Notes under the pieces: model-generated | Told to the model about the DNA's origin: nothing | The model's input: the letters and a program-made list of their open reading frames with translations, nothing else | Database searches by the model: none | Part shown: piece after piece, positions 34,693-42,903 of the stretch | Layout of the letters: each line of letters starts with the position of its first letter | How positions within the stretch are numbered: position 1 is the stretch's first letter | Program-made: the position numbers and the translations under genes | Source of the DNA: Agromyces laixinhei | Lineage (GTDB): Bacteria; Actinomycetota; Actinomycetes; Actinomycetales; Microbacteriaceae | DNA length: 64,000 nt | Assembly (NCBI RefSeq): GCF_006337065.1 | Contig: NZ_CP040872.1 | Location: 310,001 to 374,000 of the forward strand | Direction of reading: 5' to 3'

Positions 34693-35462
34693 TCCTTCTG
34701 CTTCTCGGCTGTCGTAATCGCGACGAACGCGGCGCGGGACACCTCATGCGATCGATCGATAAGTTCTCCGAGCCTAGCTCCAGCCGACAATGCCTCAGGG
34801 AACCAACGTGTACTCACAGTGAATAGTTCATTCGTCCGGTTATCGTCTCGCTCTGGCTCGCTCGAAATCGTCAGCTGCCCTCGAGTTCCGTCAGTCTCAC
34901 TTAGGAGTCGTATCTCCTGAAATCTCATAGCGAGCAGTTCGCCGGGGAGTTCCGAACTGGGTTCGGCGAGATGCCTGAACACCGCACTGGGACGCCCATC
35001 ATGGACAACCCGATTGAAATAGGTGTACTCAACACTTGAGACAACGATCGATGCGGTCTCACCCTTCCCGATGTCGCGGACGAGACTGGAAAGCTGCTCT
35101 TCAAACCGACCTCGAAGTTCTTCGAATCCCGGGTACTCGTTGCCCTCGACGGTGCGCCGCCAGTTGACCAGAAGGCGATCGCGTTGGAGCTGCACAAGGT
35201 ACTGCCCGTCAGTACTTGTCAGCCAGTATCGGACAGGCGGCACTGAGGCGGATAGCTGAAGGGTGAGCTGCGGACCCGGCTGTCCCGGCGCTTGGCTTGG
35301 TTCCAGTGCGGGAACTTCGGTCAGCTCTGGATATTTTTCGGACCAGTGGTCCGCGAACCGAAGGAGATCGAGATTGCTAACGGGCAATGGCGAGAACTCG
35401 ATGCCCACGACTGCCTCATACACAGGCGGGTGCTCGAACTGTGGTAGTCCCGCATCAGTCAC
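34677..35462 (-). CDS. TIGR04255 family protein
   Basis: A 261-residue protein of the sporadically distributed TIGR04255 family. The N-terminal strand FEHPPVYEAVVGIEFSPL, the YLVQLQRDRLLVNWRR strand and the YPGFEELRGRFEEQL helix are characteristic. Members lie in variable gene neighbourhoods across bacteria and have no known function. It is the first gene of a three-gene leftward operon in the outer element. The upstream 425 bp contain no convincing gene. Confidence 0.8.
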   Translation of the reverse strand: MTDAGLPQFEHPPVYEAVVGIEFSPLPVSNLDLLRFADHWSEKYPELTEVPALEPSQAPGQPGPQLTLQLSASVPPVRYWLTSTDGQYLVQLQRDRLLVNWRRTVEGNEYPGFEELRGRFEEQLSSLVRDIGKGETASIVVSSVEYTYFNRVVHDGRPSAVFRHLAEPSSELPGELLAMRFQEIRLLSETDGTRGQLTISSEPERDDNRTNELFTVSTRWFPEALSAGARLGELIDRSHEVSRAAFVAITTAEKQKEWGRS

Positions 35463-35887
35463 AGTCGCATAGTAGCGCCCGCGGCAAGCGATCGTCTGTA
35501 GGCGTAGATCATCGACTCGGCCCTATGTCGAGAACGCTCGACCACCTTCCAGCGACACGGGCGCGAGACGTCCACGCCGTGGCGTCCCTCAGCCGTCTCG
35601 AAACGAAACAGGTGTGGACAACTCGCAAACCTCGCCCGCGACGCCGGGTACTGTTCACACTGTGGAAGCCGTCGTCTTGGAGATGCCGCCGAGCGGAGCC
35701 GAGGAATGGTGGTCTACGGAACCGCTGCTGCACGACCTAAGCCGTAGCTAGCGCCCCACGTGCTGGGAACTGTGCAGGCTGACACCGCAATATCTCGAAC
35801 GAAACTACGGCCGCCCCGGCTGCCCGCGGATGGCACGGCTGGCAGAGAGCGCGCCCTGCAGTCTGATGCGGCAATTGTCCTTGTCGA
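35463..35887. other. Intergenic stretch without a supported gene
   Basis: This lies between the TIGR04255 operon and the membrane coiled-coil gene. A 29-codon frame (GTG 35662 to TAG 35749-35751) and a following open stretch encoding CWELCRLTPQYLERNYGRPGC might be the remains of a small gene broken by one stop codon, but the evidence is weak. No promoter or hairpin stands out. Confidence 0.4.
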
Positions 35888-36826
35888 CTAGGCAGCGTCC
35901 ATCCCATAGAGCCGGCGGGCAAACGGAATCAGACGGTTGGCCTCGTACCAACCTTTCGATGAGAGGTGATCCTCCCAGCCAGGCATGTCTTCATTAAGCC
36001 GAGCGATATCGATGACATAGCTGAGGTCGTTTGCCGGGATCACGTGAGCATCGGTGAAGTACCAGCCATCAACACGTTCGATCACCCGCCGAAGCGTGTC
36101 CCGATATCCCAACGGCACCTGCGAGCGGAGGCCAGCAACGTCTACCAACATTGTGGCGAGTTCTTCAATCGATTGCGTGGGCAGATTCAGTGCCACGCCG
36201 AGGTCTCCCCCGGCGGCACGGACCGCTTCGACAAGCTCCTGGTAGAAATCTGCTTCGCTCGTTTCTGGCGGCCACGGGTGCGTGGAGAGCACATTGCCGC
36301 GGTCGTCTTCCAGCTGAACGACGAGACTTCCCTCAGCGAACCTGTACCGGTAGTGCAAATTCGTCCACCAAACCGGAGCACGAACTCCCTGTTCCGAGAT
36401 CAGTTCGTCCGCTGTTGCTCGGGTCAGGGCATCGATCAGTGACTCACGGGTTGCAGTTTCACCGAGCCGACGGTAAAGCCCCTGCATTTCCGCGTGCTCG
36501 TTGTATTGCCGATCAATTAGTCCGTCCTGAATCGACTTCAAAGACTGGGCGGTGTCGTCAGCGGCCGCCTGGGCCGTCTCTGCGGCTTGCTGTGCACGAT
36601 CGCTCTTACGCTCGGCCCGGTCGACCCTTCGGAGGAGTAGTTCACCGGGGATGAGGAGGAGGACAACAACGGCGATGTTCGCCAGCATCGCGCTCCACCA
36701 AGGCGACTCCTCACGGAGCAGCCACGACCCAGTCCCGGCGACCAGCCCGGTTAATAGAGTTCCTGTGACCACCCACCAACGAAGAGCTCGCAGCGGCGTT
36801 GCAGTCGGGGTTCTTTCGTCGTCCAT
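35888..36826 (-). CDS. Membrane protein with coiled coil, partner of helicase-nuclease
   Basis: A 312-residue protein. Two membrane helices (about residues 14-37 and 44-62) are followed by a charged coiled coil (RAERKSDRAQQAAETAQAAADDTAQSLKSIQDG, about 70-102) and a cytoplasmic domain of about 200 residues that I do not recognise. The start is 5 nt after the stop of the helicase-nuclease gene, with no clear ribosome-binding site, which suggests translational coupling. A membrane-bound partner of a nuclease-helicase recalls two-part phage-defence systems; that role is inference. Confidence 0.75.
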   Translation of the reverse strand: MDDERTPTATPLRALRWWVVTGTLLTGLVAGTGSWLLREESPWWSAMLANIAVVVLLLIPGELLLRRVDRAERKSDRAQQAAETAQAAADDTAQSLKSIQDGLIDRQYNEHAEMQGLYRRLGETATRESLIDALTRATADELISEQGVRAPVWWTNLHYRYRFAEGSLVVQLEDDRGNVLSTHPWPPETSEADFYQELVEAVRAAGGDLGVALNLPTQSIEELATMLVDVAGLRSQVPLGYRDTLRRVIERVDGWYFTDAHVIPANDLSYVIDIARLNEDMPGWEDHLSSKGWYEANRLIPFARRLYGMDAA

Positions 36827-36831
36827 GGCGC

Positions 36832-39306
36832 CTAGGAGCCGCCGCGCATCGAGACCATCCGGTTCATGATGCCTGCCGCGTCGAGGTCGTGGCCTGCGAT
36901 GAGCCGCGAAATGTCTTCAACTCGGTTCCAACCGGTTGCTGCGAGCCCGACACTGAATGCTCGAACGGAGGCTTTGATTTCGGCGAGCACCTGCTGGGTG
37001 ATCACCTTGGTGCCGACGGGCGCGGTCCCGTCCTTGTACAAGGTCTTTTGCAGGTGAACCATGACCGGGGTTACGGATTCAGAAGCCATGTACCGTTTCC
37101 CGAACCACACCATTGACGCCGCGAGCTGCGCAGCGTCCTTCTTCCCGATGAACGCGCTCACGGCACCGCTTTTCGCTTCGATCACCCAATACGCCCCTGG
37201 GCCGACCGACCAGAGGTTGTCGGGACCACTCCCATCACGTTCAGGCCGTTGCGAACCGAACCCGAGGAAGAGACCGAGTTCGAGCATCGCTTCTTCGAAT
37301 TCTTCGGTTGCGGCCGGATCGAACTTGAGGTCCTCCAGGATTTCTTCGACGCCCACCCTCATCCGTTCGACAGACCCGTACATGGTGGTCAGTCGTTGCG
37401 AAACGACTTCGGCCTGCGACCCGGCGTACGAAATCGCTTGGTAGGTGATGCCGTCCCGTGGCCTCGTCACGTACCGGTTGGTTGTTCGGGCAATGGCGAG
37501 GATCGCCTGAGCCTGCCCCGGATCGAACGGGTTCGCGTACGCCGCTGCTTGCTCTCGCAGCCGGCCTGCCAGACGGGGGTCGACGCAGTTGTCCGCGGCC
37601 ACTGAAAGCTGTGCGGAGGCGCCGGCGGCGTCGCCGTTCGTTGCGCGATCGAACGCTTGCCGGAGTTCCCTGGCGCTCTCTTCGACGCGAGCGTCCGCGG
37701 GCGCAAGGTTTCGCAACGCCTTCTTCGCGAATTTCGTCCACCCTTCGTCACGGTCCAGCGCTTGCTGCGCGGTCGCCATGATGTTGGCCAGAGGGGTGTC
37801 GGCCATCCGTTTCGCGACTACACGTGACGCAGCCAGCTGTGCCCCGGTGGCGGGACTGAACCGTTCGAGTGTGCGAGGGTCGACGGTGAGCTGCGACAGG
37901 CGCCTGCCGAGGAGGAACACCACGCAGTGATCCTCGTTGCTTCGCACTGCCCGCCCCATGCCCTGCTCAAGGCGTTGAACTTGGCGGTCGTCGATTGCGC
38001 CTGTGGTTTTCGTCATCAAGGCTTCGAGTCGTTCGTCTCCGCTGAACGCTTCGGGGAGCCCATCGATGACCAGCACGCGGCATGCATCCTGCGGGAGGTC
38101 GATTCCGTCGTACTTGTTGGCGGTCACAACGAGTCCGACATGTTCGCCGGCACGCATCCGGTCGACGATGCTCTTCAGGTTGTTGGCGTCCATCCGGACG
38201 ACGGTCGGGTCGGTCCATCGGTCCATTGCCTGGGTGCTGGGCACGATGACGAGGGTGTTGTAGTTCCTACTGAGGTTGGTGACAGCTTCACGGACGTCGT
38301 CGACAAGGATGCCGGGGTTGATCTCCTGCGGCGCCAAGATCATCCGCTCGCCGATGTCGCCGGCGGTCAACGGCTGAATCGGCTTCCCTACAAGATCGGG
38401 GTCGGCATCGAAGTCGGTGACGAGGACGCTGTCGTTCGCCAACGTCGCGGTCAGGAACACCCTCCGTTGCGCTTCCGCGAAACTCGTCACTCGGCCGATC
38501 GGCGGGCACGGCGGGACGATCGTCAACGCGTTACGGGTGAAAACGAACCGGCAGAACTCAAGGACGTCACGAACACCTTCGAGCCGACCGCTTCGAACGT
38601 CCTCGGCGACGTACTTGCGGAGTGCGATCCGGATGTCGTCAATCTTTGATTGCACCGACCAGAACGGCACCTTCGCGAACCCGCTGCCGGTTCCGTCCTG
38701 AATGTCCAGGAGAACTTCCGGTGCTTGGTCCTTCAGGTCTTCGGCGAACAACGCCAAGAGTTCATTGAATACCGGGTTCGACCGCGGGATCGTGAGCGAG
38801 AACTGATCACGGAGGGTGGCAACGACAACATGCGCGTCGTCGATGATCACCGCACCGATCGGGACCTGGGGCAGACTCGGGCGCCCATCCGAGAAGATGG
38901 TCCGGCCGTTGAACAACCGTGCCGCAGTGACAACTCCGATCGCTTCCCCGGACAGGTACTCGGACGATTCCGGGTCATCGGTGACCGCGATGCCCAGGTT
39001 CCCGGCCTCCTGTATCACCTGCTGCACCAGATACTTGTCAGGTGCGACGTAAAGGGCGGGTCGGATTCCTTCGTTCAGGTAGCTCTGCAAAATGACGAGT
39101 GCGTCGATCGTCTTCCCACCACCGGTATTGACCTTGATGACAATGTCACGGTCACCGCGGCGCAGGTTCCACGGTTCCAATACCTGTGCTTGCACGTCGC
39201 GGAGGTAGCCGTAGCCTGGTTTTTTCGCGGGTAGCTGTTCGTACAGTTCGCGGGGTTCGACTGGCAGGTCAGTCGTGCTTTCACGCAGCAGGGCGTCGAA
39301 GTCCAT
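36832..39306 (-). CDS. SF2 helicase fused to a PD-(D/E)XK-type nuclease domain
   Basis: An 824-residue protein. Helicase motifs are TGGGKT (61-66, Walker A), DDAH (156-159, Walker B), LTAT (285-288, motif III) and QGMGRAVRS (448-456, motif VI). A helical linker (about 480-640) follows. The C-terminal region carries a nuclease-like signature: PDNLW (Asp696), then WVIEAKSG (Glu710, Lys712) and KKDAAQL (Gln727). Helicase and nuclease in one chain is typical of restriction-like or anti-phage effectors. The gene leads a two-gene operon with the membrane coiled-coil protein. The exact system is not one I can name. Confidence 0.8.
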   Translation of the reverse strand: MDFDALLRESTTDLPVEPRELYEQLPAKKPGYGYLRDVQAQVLEPWNLRRGDRDIVIKVNTGGGKTIDALVILQSYLNEGIRPALYVAPDKYLVQQVIQEAGNLGIAVTDDPESSEYLSGEAIGVVTAARLFNGRTIFSDGRPSLPQVPIGAVIIDDAHVVVATLRDQFSLTIPRSNPVFNELLALFAEDLKDQAPEVLLDIQDGTGSGFAKVPFWSVQSKIDDIRIALRKYVAEDVRSGRLEGVRDVLEFCRFVFTRNALTIVPPCPPIGRVTSFAEAQRRVFLTATLANDSVLVTDFDADPDLVGKPIQPLTAGDIGERMILAPQEINPGILVDDVREAVTNLSRNYNTLVIVPSTQAMDRWTDPTVVRMDANNLKSIVDRMRAGEHVGLVVTANKYDGIDLPQDACRVLVIDGLPEAFSGDERLEALMTKTTGAIDDRQVQRLEQGMGRAVRSNEDHCVVFLLGRRLSQLTVDPRTLERFSPATGAQLAASRVVAKRMADTPLANIMATAQQALDRDEGWTKFAKKALRNLAPADARVEESARELRQAFDRATNGDAAGASAQLSVAADNCVDPRLAGRLREQAAAYANPFDPGQAQAILAIARTTNRYVTRPRDGITYQAISYAGSQAEVVSQRLTTMYGSVERMRVGVEEILEDLKFDPAATEEFEEAMLELGLFLGFGSQRPERDGSGPDNLWSVGPGAYWVIEAKSGAVSAFIGKKDAAQLAASMVWFGKRYMASESVTPVMVHLQKTLYKDGTAPVGTKVITQQVLAEIKASVRAFSVGLAATGWNRVEDISRLIAGHDLDAAGIMNRMVSMRGGS

Positions 39307-39799
39307 CAGGTCTCACTTCGGGTCCATGGCCGCGACAGCGCAAGCCAGTTGTCGTGTGCGTCTTCGCACACGGGCTCTATCTTTCCCTGCCACTAGGGCA
39401 CGGCGACGTTGATTTGCCCCCCAATTCGGGTGAGACACGAGGCGCTCCAGTTGAGTTCGGCTTCCCCTCCTTTGGCAACATGTCGCATGGACTAAGCCGC
39501 TTCCGGCGCTGGCGCATCGGCGTCGGTTGATCACGGGTTGACGTCGGGGCTGCTTGCGGGAGGTTTCGCACGTTGTGGTGTGTTCGCCGACGCCTGAGTT
39601 GAATGCTTTTCCAGTGACGGTTTTACACAGACTGGCTCTCCACAGCCCAAAGGTGTCAAGAAACTTCTCCAACACAGTTGTTAGCAAGTTAAATCCCAGA
39701 TGAGCGCAATTTCAACCGGCCGCTTCCGCTGAATCTTGTCGACTCTACACAGCTTCACTACACAGGAAATAGGGCGTTTCGCACAGATTGTCCCCATAG

Positions 39800-39808
39800 T
39801 TATCCACA
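39800..39808 (+). promoter_or_regulatory. DnaA-box consensus TTATCCACA
   Basis: This is an exact match to the 9-bp DnaA-binding consensus. A single perfect box is expected by chance now and then, but looser CCACAG/ACACAG copies lie within 250 bp upstream in an otherwise gene-free, lower-GC stretch. Confidence 0.5.
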
Positions 39809-39868
39809 GGCCTAGTTGTGCTGCGCATTCTCGCCATGCACACTCGGACATAGCCGCCAACAAACGGC

Positions 39869-39904
39869 GAAGCGGTCCGGGACTCCTACATCCCGAACCG
39901 CTTC
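39869..39904 (+). terminator. Hairpin in leader of small HTH gene (attenuator-like)
   Basis: Arms GAAGCGGTCCGGGA (39869-39882) and TCCCGAACCGCTTC (39891-39904) pair over 14 positions with one mismatch around an 8-nt loop. It ends 34 nt before the ATG of the HTH protein and is not followed by a T-run. It may be an mRNA leader structure or a protein-binding palindrome controlling that gene. Confidence 0.6.
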
Positions 39905-39938
39905 TGAAAGTCGCTCCGCCGTCAAGCAAGGAGAACTC

Positions 39939-40145
39939 ATGGTCAACGATACAGACACACCGGACGAAACGGTCAAGGTCTACCTCGCGCTTCTGAAAAG
40001 GGATCACGACGACCTCGAGCGGCTCGACGCCTACTACGTGCACCTGGCCTTCAACCGAGGGTTGATGGTTCCCGACATCGCAGCACGAACCGGCCTCGAT
40101 GCCATTCAGGTACAACGCATCCTCGCATCACCTCCGCCGTTCTAA
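39939..40145 (+). CDS. Small helix-turn-helix protein (68 aa)
   Basis: A 68-residue protein. The ATG at 39939 has AAGGAG 6 nt upstream. The C-terminal half, GLMVPDIAARTGLDAIQVQRIL, reads as a helix-turn-helix, and the N-terminal half is an acidic amphipathic helix. It resembles the DNA-binding part of sigma-region-4-like or transposon regulators, but is too short to assign. The zinc-ribbon gene follows after 9 nt. Confidence 0.7.
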   Translation: MVNDTDTPDETVKVYLALLKRDHDDLERLDAYYVHLAFNRGLMVPDIAARTGLDAIQVQRILASPPPF

Positions 40146-40154
40146 GCTGCGAGG

Positions 40155-40304
40155 ATGACCGAGGAAGACGATCGAGGCAAGGGCGCCGCGCACGATGATC
40201 CGGACCCGCCCAACTGCCCGGTTGACCTCACTCGGATGGAAGCCGTGGAACGGCACGGTGCCTATTTCTGGCGTTGTCTCGAATGTGGACTCACGCGCCT
40301 CTAG
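40155..40304 (+). CDS. Very small zinc-ribbon-like protein (49 aa)
   Basis: This encodes 49 residues from ATG 40155 to TAG 40302-40304. Cys21 and Cys41-x2-Cys44 with His34 nearby suggest a zinc knuckle; the N-terminus is acidic (MTEEDDRGKGAAHDDPD). GAGG lies directly before the ATG, so initiation may depend on coupling to the gene 9 nt upstream. A strong hairpin follows 17 nt after the stop, which supports a two-gene operon of tiny proteins. Confidence 0.55.
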   Translation: MTEEDDRGKGAAHDDPDPPNCPVDLTRMEAVERHGAYFWRCLECGLTRL

Positions 40305-40321
40305 AACGCGCTAAGCGCATC

Positions 40322-40350
40322 GAGGGCACCGGTATCGAACCGGTGCCCTC
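40322..40350 (+). terminator. Strong hairpin terminator
   Basis: A perfect 12-bp stem, GAGGGCACCGGT (40322-40333) and its complement (40339-40350), with a 5-nt loop. The tail is CTTGCTTCTTC, T-rich for this genome. It should end transcription of the small HTH/zinc-ribbon operon before the DAC gene. Confidence 0.8.
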
Positions 40351-40408
40351 CTTGCTTCTTCGAGCGTGCTGATGCTCGAGCATCGCGCCCTCAGCCCTGA
40401 TCGACCTC

Positions 40409-40433
40409 TACTGTCGCGTTCTTCTCTGCGAGG
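40409..40433 (+). promoter_or_regulatory. Promoter -10 and ribosome-binding site of DAC gene
   Basis: The -10 TACTGT (40409-40414) is followed by GAGG (40430-40433), 5 nt before GTG 40439. This arrangement favours the long start for the DAC-domain protein. No clear -35 is visible. Confidence 0.5.
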
Positions 40434-40438
40434 CTGGA

Positions 40439-42334
40439 GTGCCTCGAGCACCCCCGCATTGGCATCGGCCGCAGTCGGGTCCCGCGCACAGCGATCCCGG
40501 CCGAAGCCCGTTGAGCATCACACACACGACGTTCGATGTGATCGAGGACCATTCGTGTGAAGCTTGGCGAGTGCCGAAGGTTAATAATCGATTCGTGTGG
40601 GGATTCCAGCCGCATTTCCGGTCGTCTCTAAAGAGTCTCACTGAAACTGCGTTGAAATCGATCGGCGTTGAAGTCGCCCCTGATGCGTACCTGATCGGAT
40701 TTCAGGAGGGCGAGGACCCGCGTCCGCAGATTTGGGTGGAGCCGGAGGATCGCGATTTTGAGCCTGCCGAGTTCGTCAACGTGATTGAGCGAGCAGACGC
40801 GATGTATGAGAACCACGAGTTGCGATCGATGCACTACGGCGATGCTGCCTCGCATGAACGTATCCACCGCGAACTGCGCGACGAGTGCCGAGCGACCGCG
40901 ATCGCTGAGGTCCTTGACGCCCGCACCGAGCTGGACCGTCAGCATTTCGTCGGCCTACCGGGTATCGTCGACGGATTCCGCGTCTACCCCGTTGTTCGGG
41001 TGATCAGAACGCGGTGGGCCGAGTACCCAGCACTGTCAGCAGTGCAGTCAGAGTCGCGCGTATCCACGCAACTGTCACTGCAGCACGCAGTGATCCACCA
41101 TGTGCTCGCGGAAGCGACGAAGGCACTGGGTCGCCAGACCGCACCCGTTGAGGTCGGCCGCGTCTCAGATCTTGGACCGGACATTGTCCGCCATGCGCTT
41201 GATGATTTCGTTCGTCGATTGACATTTGTGCACGGCAACTGGGACGGAACGGAGTTCGCAGCTTCCATGACGGCAGTCGCCGCTCAGCCGTACGAGGGGC
41301 GAACCGGCATCGGGACAGTGATTCTCGCAAAGCCCGATCATGGGGGCGTCGATACCGTCGTCTCTTTCGAATCACCCATTCAGCTGCGACAGACTCGCTC
41401 CTTCCGCAAGGCGCTGGAGATGACCGGCCCTGATCTGTTCCTGCTCAGCGACGGCTCGGAAGCGTATGGCCTGGGAAGGCTCTCTGCGTCCTATGAACCA
41501 AGTGATGAGAGCCGCTTCCTCGTCCAGGTTGTTGCTCGAGGCGCATGGGAACTTCGCCACGAACGCATGCCGATCGCACGTGTAGACAACGGGATCCCCA
41601 CGCTGCCCCGTGAGCGAATCTCAAGATCGAAGTTTGTCGACACGGTTCGACGAGTGTTCGGGGAATGCGATCCGGACGCTTTGTGGGATCTCGCGATTCG
41701 CGCGGCAGATCAACAACACGGCACCATGCTCGTCATCCATCGAGTTGCCGATGAAGAGGCCGGGCGGCTCGCACCGCAGGCGTTGGCGATCGCCCCACAA
41801 TTCTTGGACGCGTCAGCGCTGGCTGCGATGACAGCTATCGATGGCGCGGTGCTGGTCGCGCCTGACGGCCGCTGTCACGCTGTGGGCGTGATCCTTGATG
41901 GGAAAGCAGTCACTGGCGCGGGCGACGCTGCCCGTGGCGCTCGGTACAACTCCGCCCTGCGGTATCACCATGGCGTCGGAAGCGGCGTCTGCGTCATCGT
42001 GATCGTAAGCGAGGACGGAATGATCGATGTTCTCCCCGACTTGAAGCGACAGGTAGGCCGCACCGAAGTCGAGGTGGCCGTTGCAAAACTCGACCGCGCT
42101 TCCCGCTCACCGGTTGACTTCGAACGGGCATCCAAAGCCGCACGACACGTAAGATCGCTCGCCTTCTACCTCAACCAGGACCAGTGCGACACGGTGAACG
42201 CAGCGCAGGAACGAGTGGAACAAGAACGCGAAAGACTCGTGCACGCCAGCCGGCAGCCCGGCATAACCCGTGTTGGTTACAAAGTCCTTGTGCCCGACGC
42301 GGCGATGAACGATTCCTACTTTCTGCCCGCTTGA
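40439..42334 (+). CDS. DisA-N/DAC (diadenylate-cyclase-like) domain protein with N-terminal sensor region
   Basis: A 631-residue protein. The C-terminal third holds a DisA-like nucleotide cyclase domain (about residues 440-535): IDGAVLVAPDG gives the DGA motif at 468-470, and GARYNSALRY occupies the place of the canonical GTRHRAA, followed by VIVIVSEDG. Residues 1-430 form a long region without similarity to DisA or CdaA, matching the idea of the DACN-type sensor domains described in conflict systems. The GTG start has GAGG and a -10 upstream; a TTG at 40511 is an alternative. It probably makes or binds a cyclic dinucleotide in response to a signal; activity is unproven because the RHR motif is changed to RYN. 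Confidence 0.75.
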   Translation: MPRAPPHWHRPQSGPAHSDPGRSPLSITHTTFDVIEDHSCEAWRVPKVNNRFVWGFQPHFRSSLKSLTETALKSIGVEVAPDAYLIGFQEGEDPRPQIWVEPEDRDFEPAEFVNVIERADAMYENHELRSMHYGDAASHERIHRELRDECRATAIAEVLDARTELDRQHFVGLPGIVDGFRVYPVVRVIRTRWAEYPALSAVQSESRVSTQLSLQHAVIHHVLAEATKALGRQTAPVEVGRVSDLGPDIVRHALDDFVRRLTFVHGNWDGTEFAASMTAVAAQPYEGRTGIGTVILAKPDHGGVDTVVSFESPIQLRQTRSFRKALEMTGPDLFLLSDGSEAYGLGRLSASYEPSDESRFLVQVVARGAWELRHERMPIARVDNGIPTLPRERISRSKFVDTVRRVFGECDPDALWDLAIRAADQQHGTMLVIHRVADEEAGRLAPQALAIAPQFLDASALAAMTAIDGAVLVAPDGRCHAVGVILDGKAVTGAGDAARGARYNSALRYHHGVGSGVCVIVIVSEDGMIDVLPDLKRQVGRTEVEVAVAKLDRASRSPVDFERASKAARHVRSLAFYLNQDQCDTVNAAQERVEQERERLVHASRQPGITRVGYKVLVPDAAMNDSYFLPA

Positions 42335-42442
42335 CGTCGCCGGCTGGCGAGCCATCGTCCGCTGCAGGCGGCATACAGCAGGGTCGGCCGTGAGGGCCTC
42401 AACGTTCGAGCACACCGGGTTGTGCCGCATGACTCAGAAGAC

Positions 42443-42586
42443 GTGACCAACCACACGAAGTCCTCGAACACCACCGCCCGTTTCGTCGCTGTCTGCAGCC
42501 TTTGGTCAGTCATCGGCGTCGCGTTTCTCGAGAACGCGGCTGACATCATCGGCGCTTTCACTAACCTACTCACGGCCATGAGCTGA
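42443..42586 (+). CDS. Tiny single-helix membrane peptide (47 aa)
   Basis: This encodes 47 residues from GTG 42443 to TGA 42584-42586. A polar N-terminus (MTNHTKSSNTTAR) precedes a hydrophobic stretch of about 30 residues (FVAVCSLWSVIGVAFLENAADIIGAF). It follows the DAC gene by about 110 nt in the same direction. A short hydrophobic protein downstream of a nucleotide-signalling gene could be a membrane effector, but its small size makes the call uncertain. Confidence 0.4.
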   Translation: MTNHTKSSNTTARFVAVCSLWSVIGVAFLENAADIIGAFTNLLTAMS

Positions 42587-42594
42587 CACGGCAT

Positions 42595-42903
42595 TCATGA
42601 CGAACGTGCCATAGGCTGCCGGTCGATCCTTACGACCACCGTCGTCGCGCGCGTCGTGTGGAGCACCCCATCCACCCTGAGGTCTATCAAGAGCCGCATG
42701 TCGTGTCCGAGCCGGCAGTCGACGAGCTTGAGCAACGTGACAGGTTGCTCGTCGCGGCGAAGCTCGTGATACTCATCGGGCTCGTCTCGATGACGGGTGA
42801 CAAGCATCTGGTCAAGGTCGACCGTGTACACCGATCCGGTTTCGGTGGTCACGACGTAGACGCCGGACGTCAGACTATTGAGCGTCAGCAGATCACCGAA
42901 CAT
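42595..42903 (-). CDS. Hypothetical small beta-rich protein
   Basis: A 102-residue protein. The ATG at 42903 has AAGGAG about 8 nt upstream and overlaps the metallophosphoesterase frame's end by 11 nt. It consists of predicted beta strands (SGVYVVTTETGSVYTVDLDQMLVTRH) and carries no known motif. It shares an operon with the broken phosphoesterase gene. Confidence 0.65.
   Translation of the reverse strand: MFGDLLTLNSLTSGVYVVTTETGSVYTVDLDQMLVTRHRDEPDEYHELRRDEQPVTLLKLVDCRLGHDMRLLIDLRVDGVLHTTRATTVVVRIDRQPMARSS

Larger units (their letters stand above)
39307..39938. other. Long intergenic region with DnaA box and hairpin
   Basis: About 630 bp between the divergent helicase operon and the small HTH gene. 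It is less GC-rich than the surroundings and contains a perfect DnaA box, TTATCCACA (39800-39808), with looser relatives nearby such as TTTTACACA and CTCCACAG. No convincing coding frame is present. It could hold divergent promoters or be a relic replication origin of the element; neither is shown. Confidence 0.5.

Noticed and set aside
35662..35840. A possible small gene (GTG 35662) with an in-frame TAG, then a Cys-containing stretch
   Set aside because: The frame is short, with no ribosome-binding site and no recognisable family; noted only under the intergenic entry.
39313..39687. A 124-codon leftward frame upstream of the helicase
   Set aside because: The composition is random-like, there is no start signal, and it overlaps the presumed promoter region.
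39800..39808. The chromosomal origin oriC
   Set aside because: A single perfect DnaA box without dnaA, dnaN or a box cluster is not enough, and the box lies in the mobile element.
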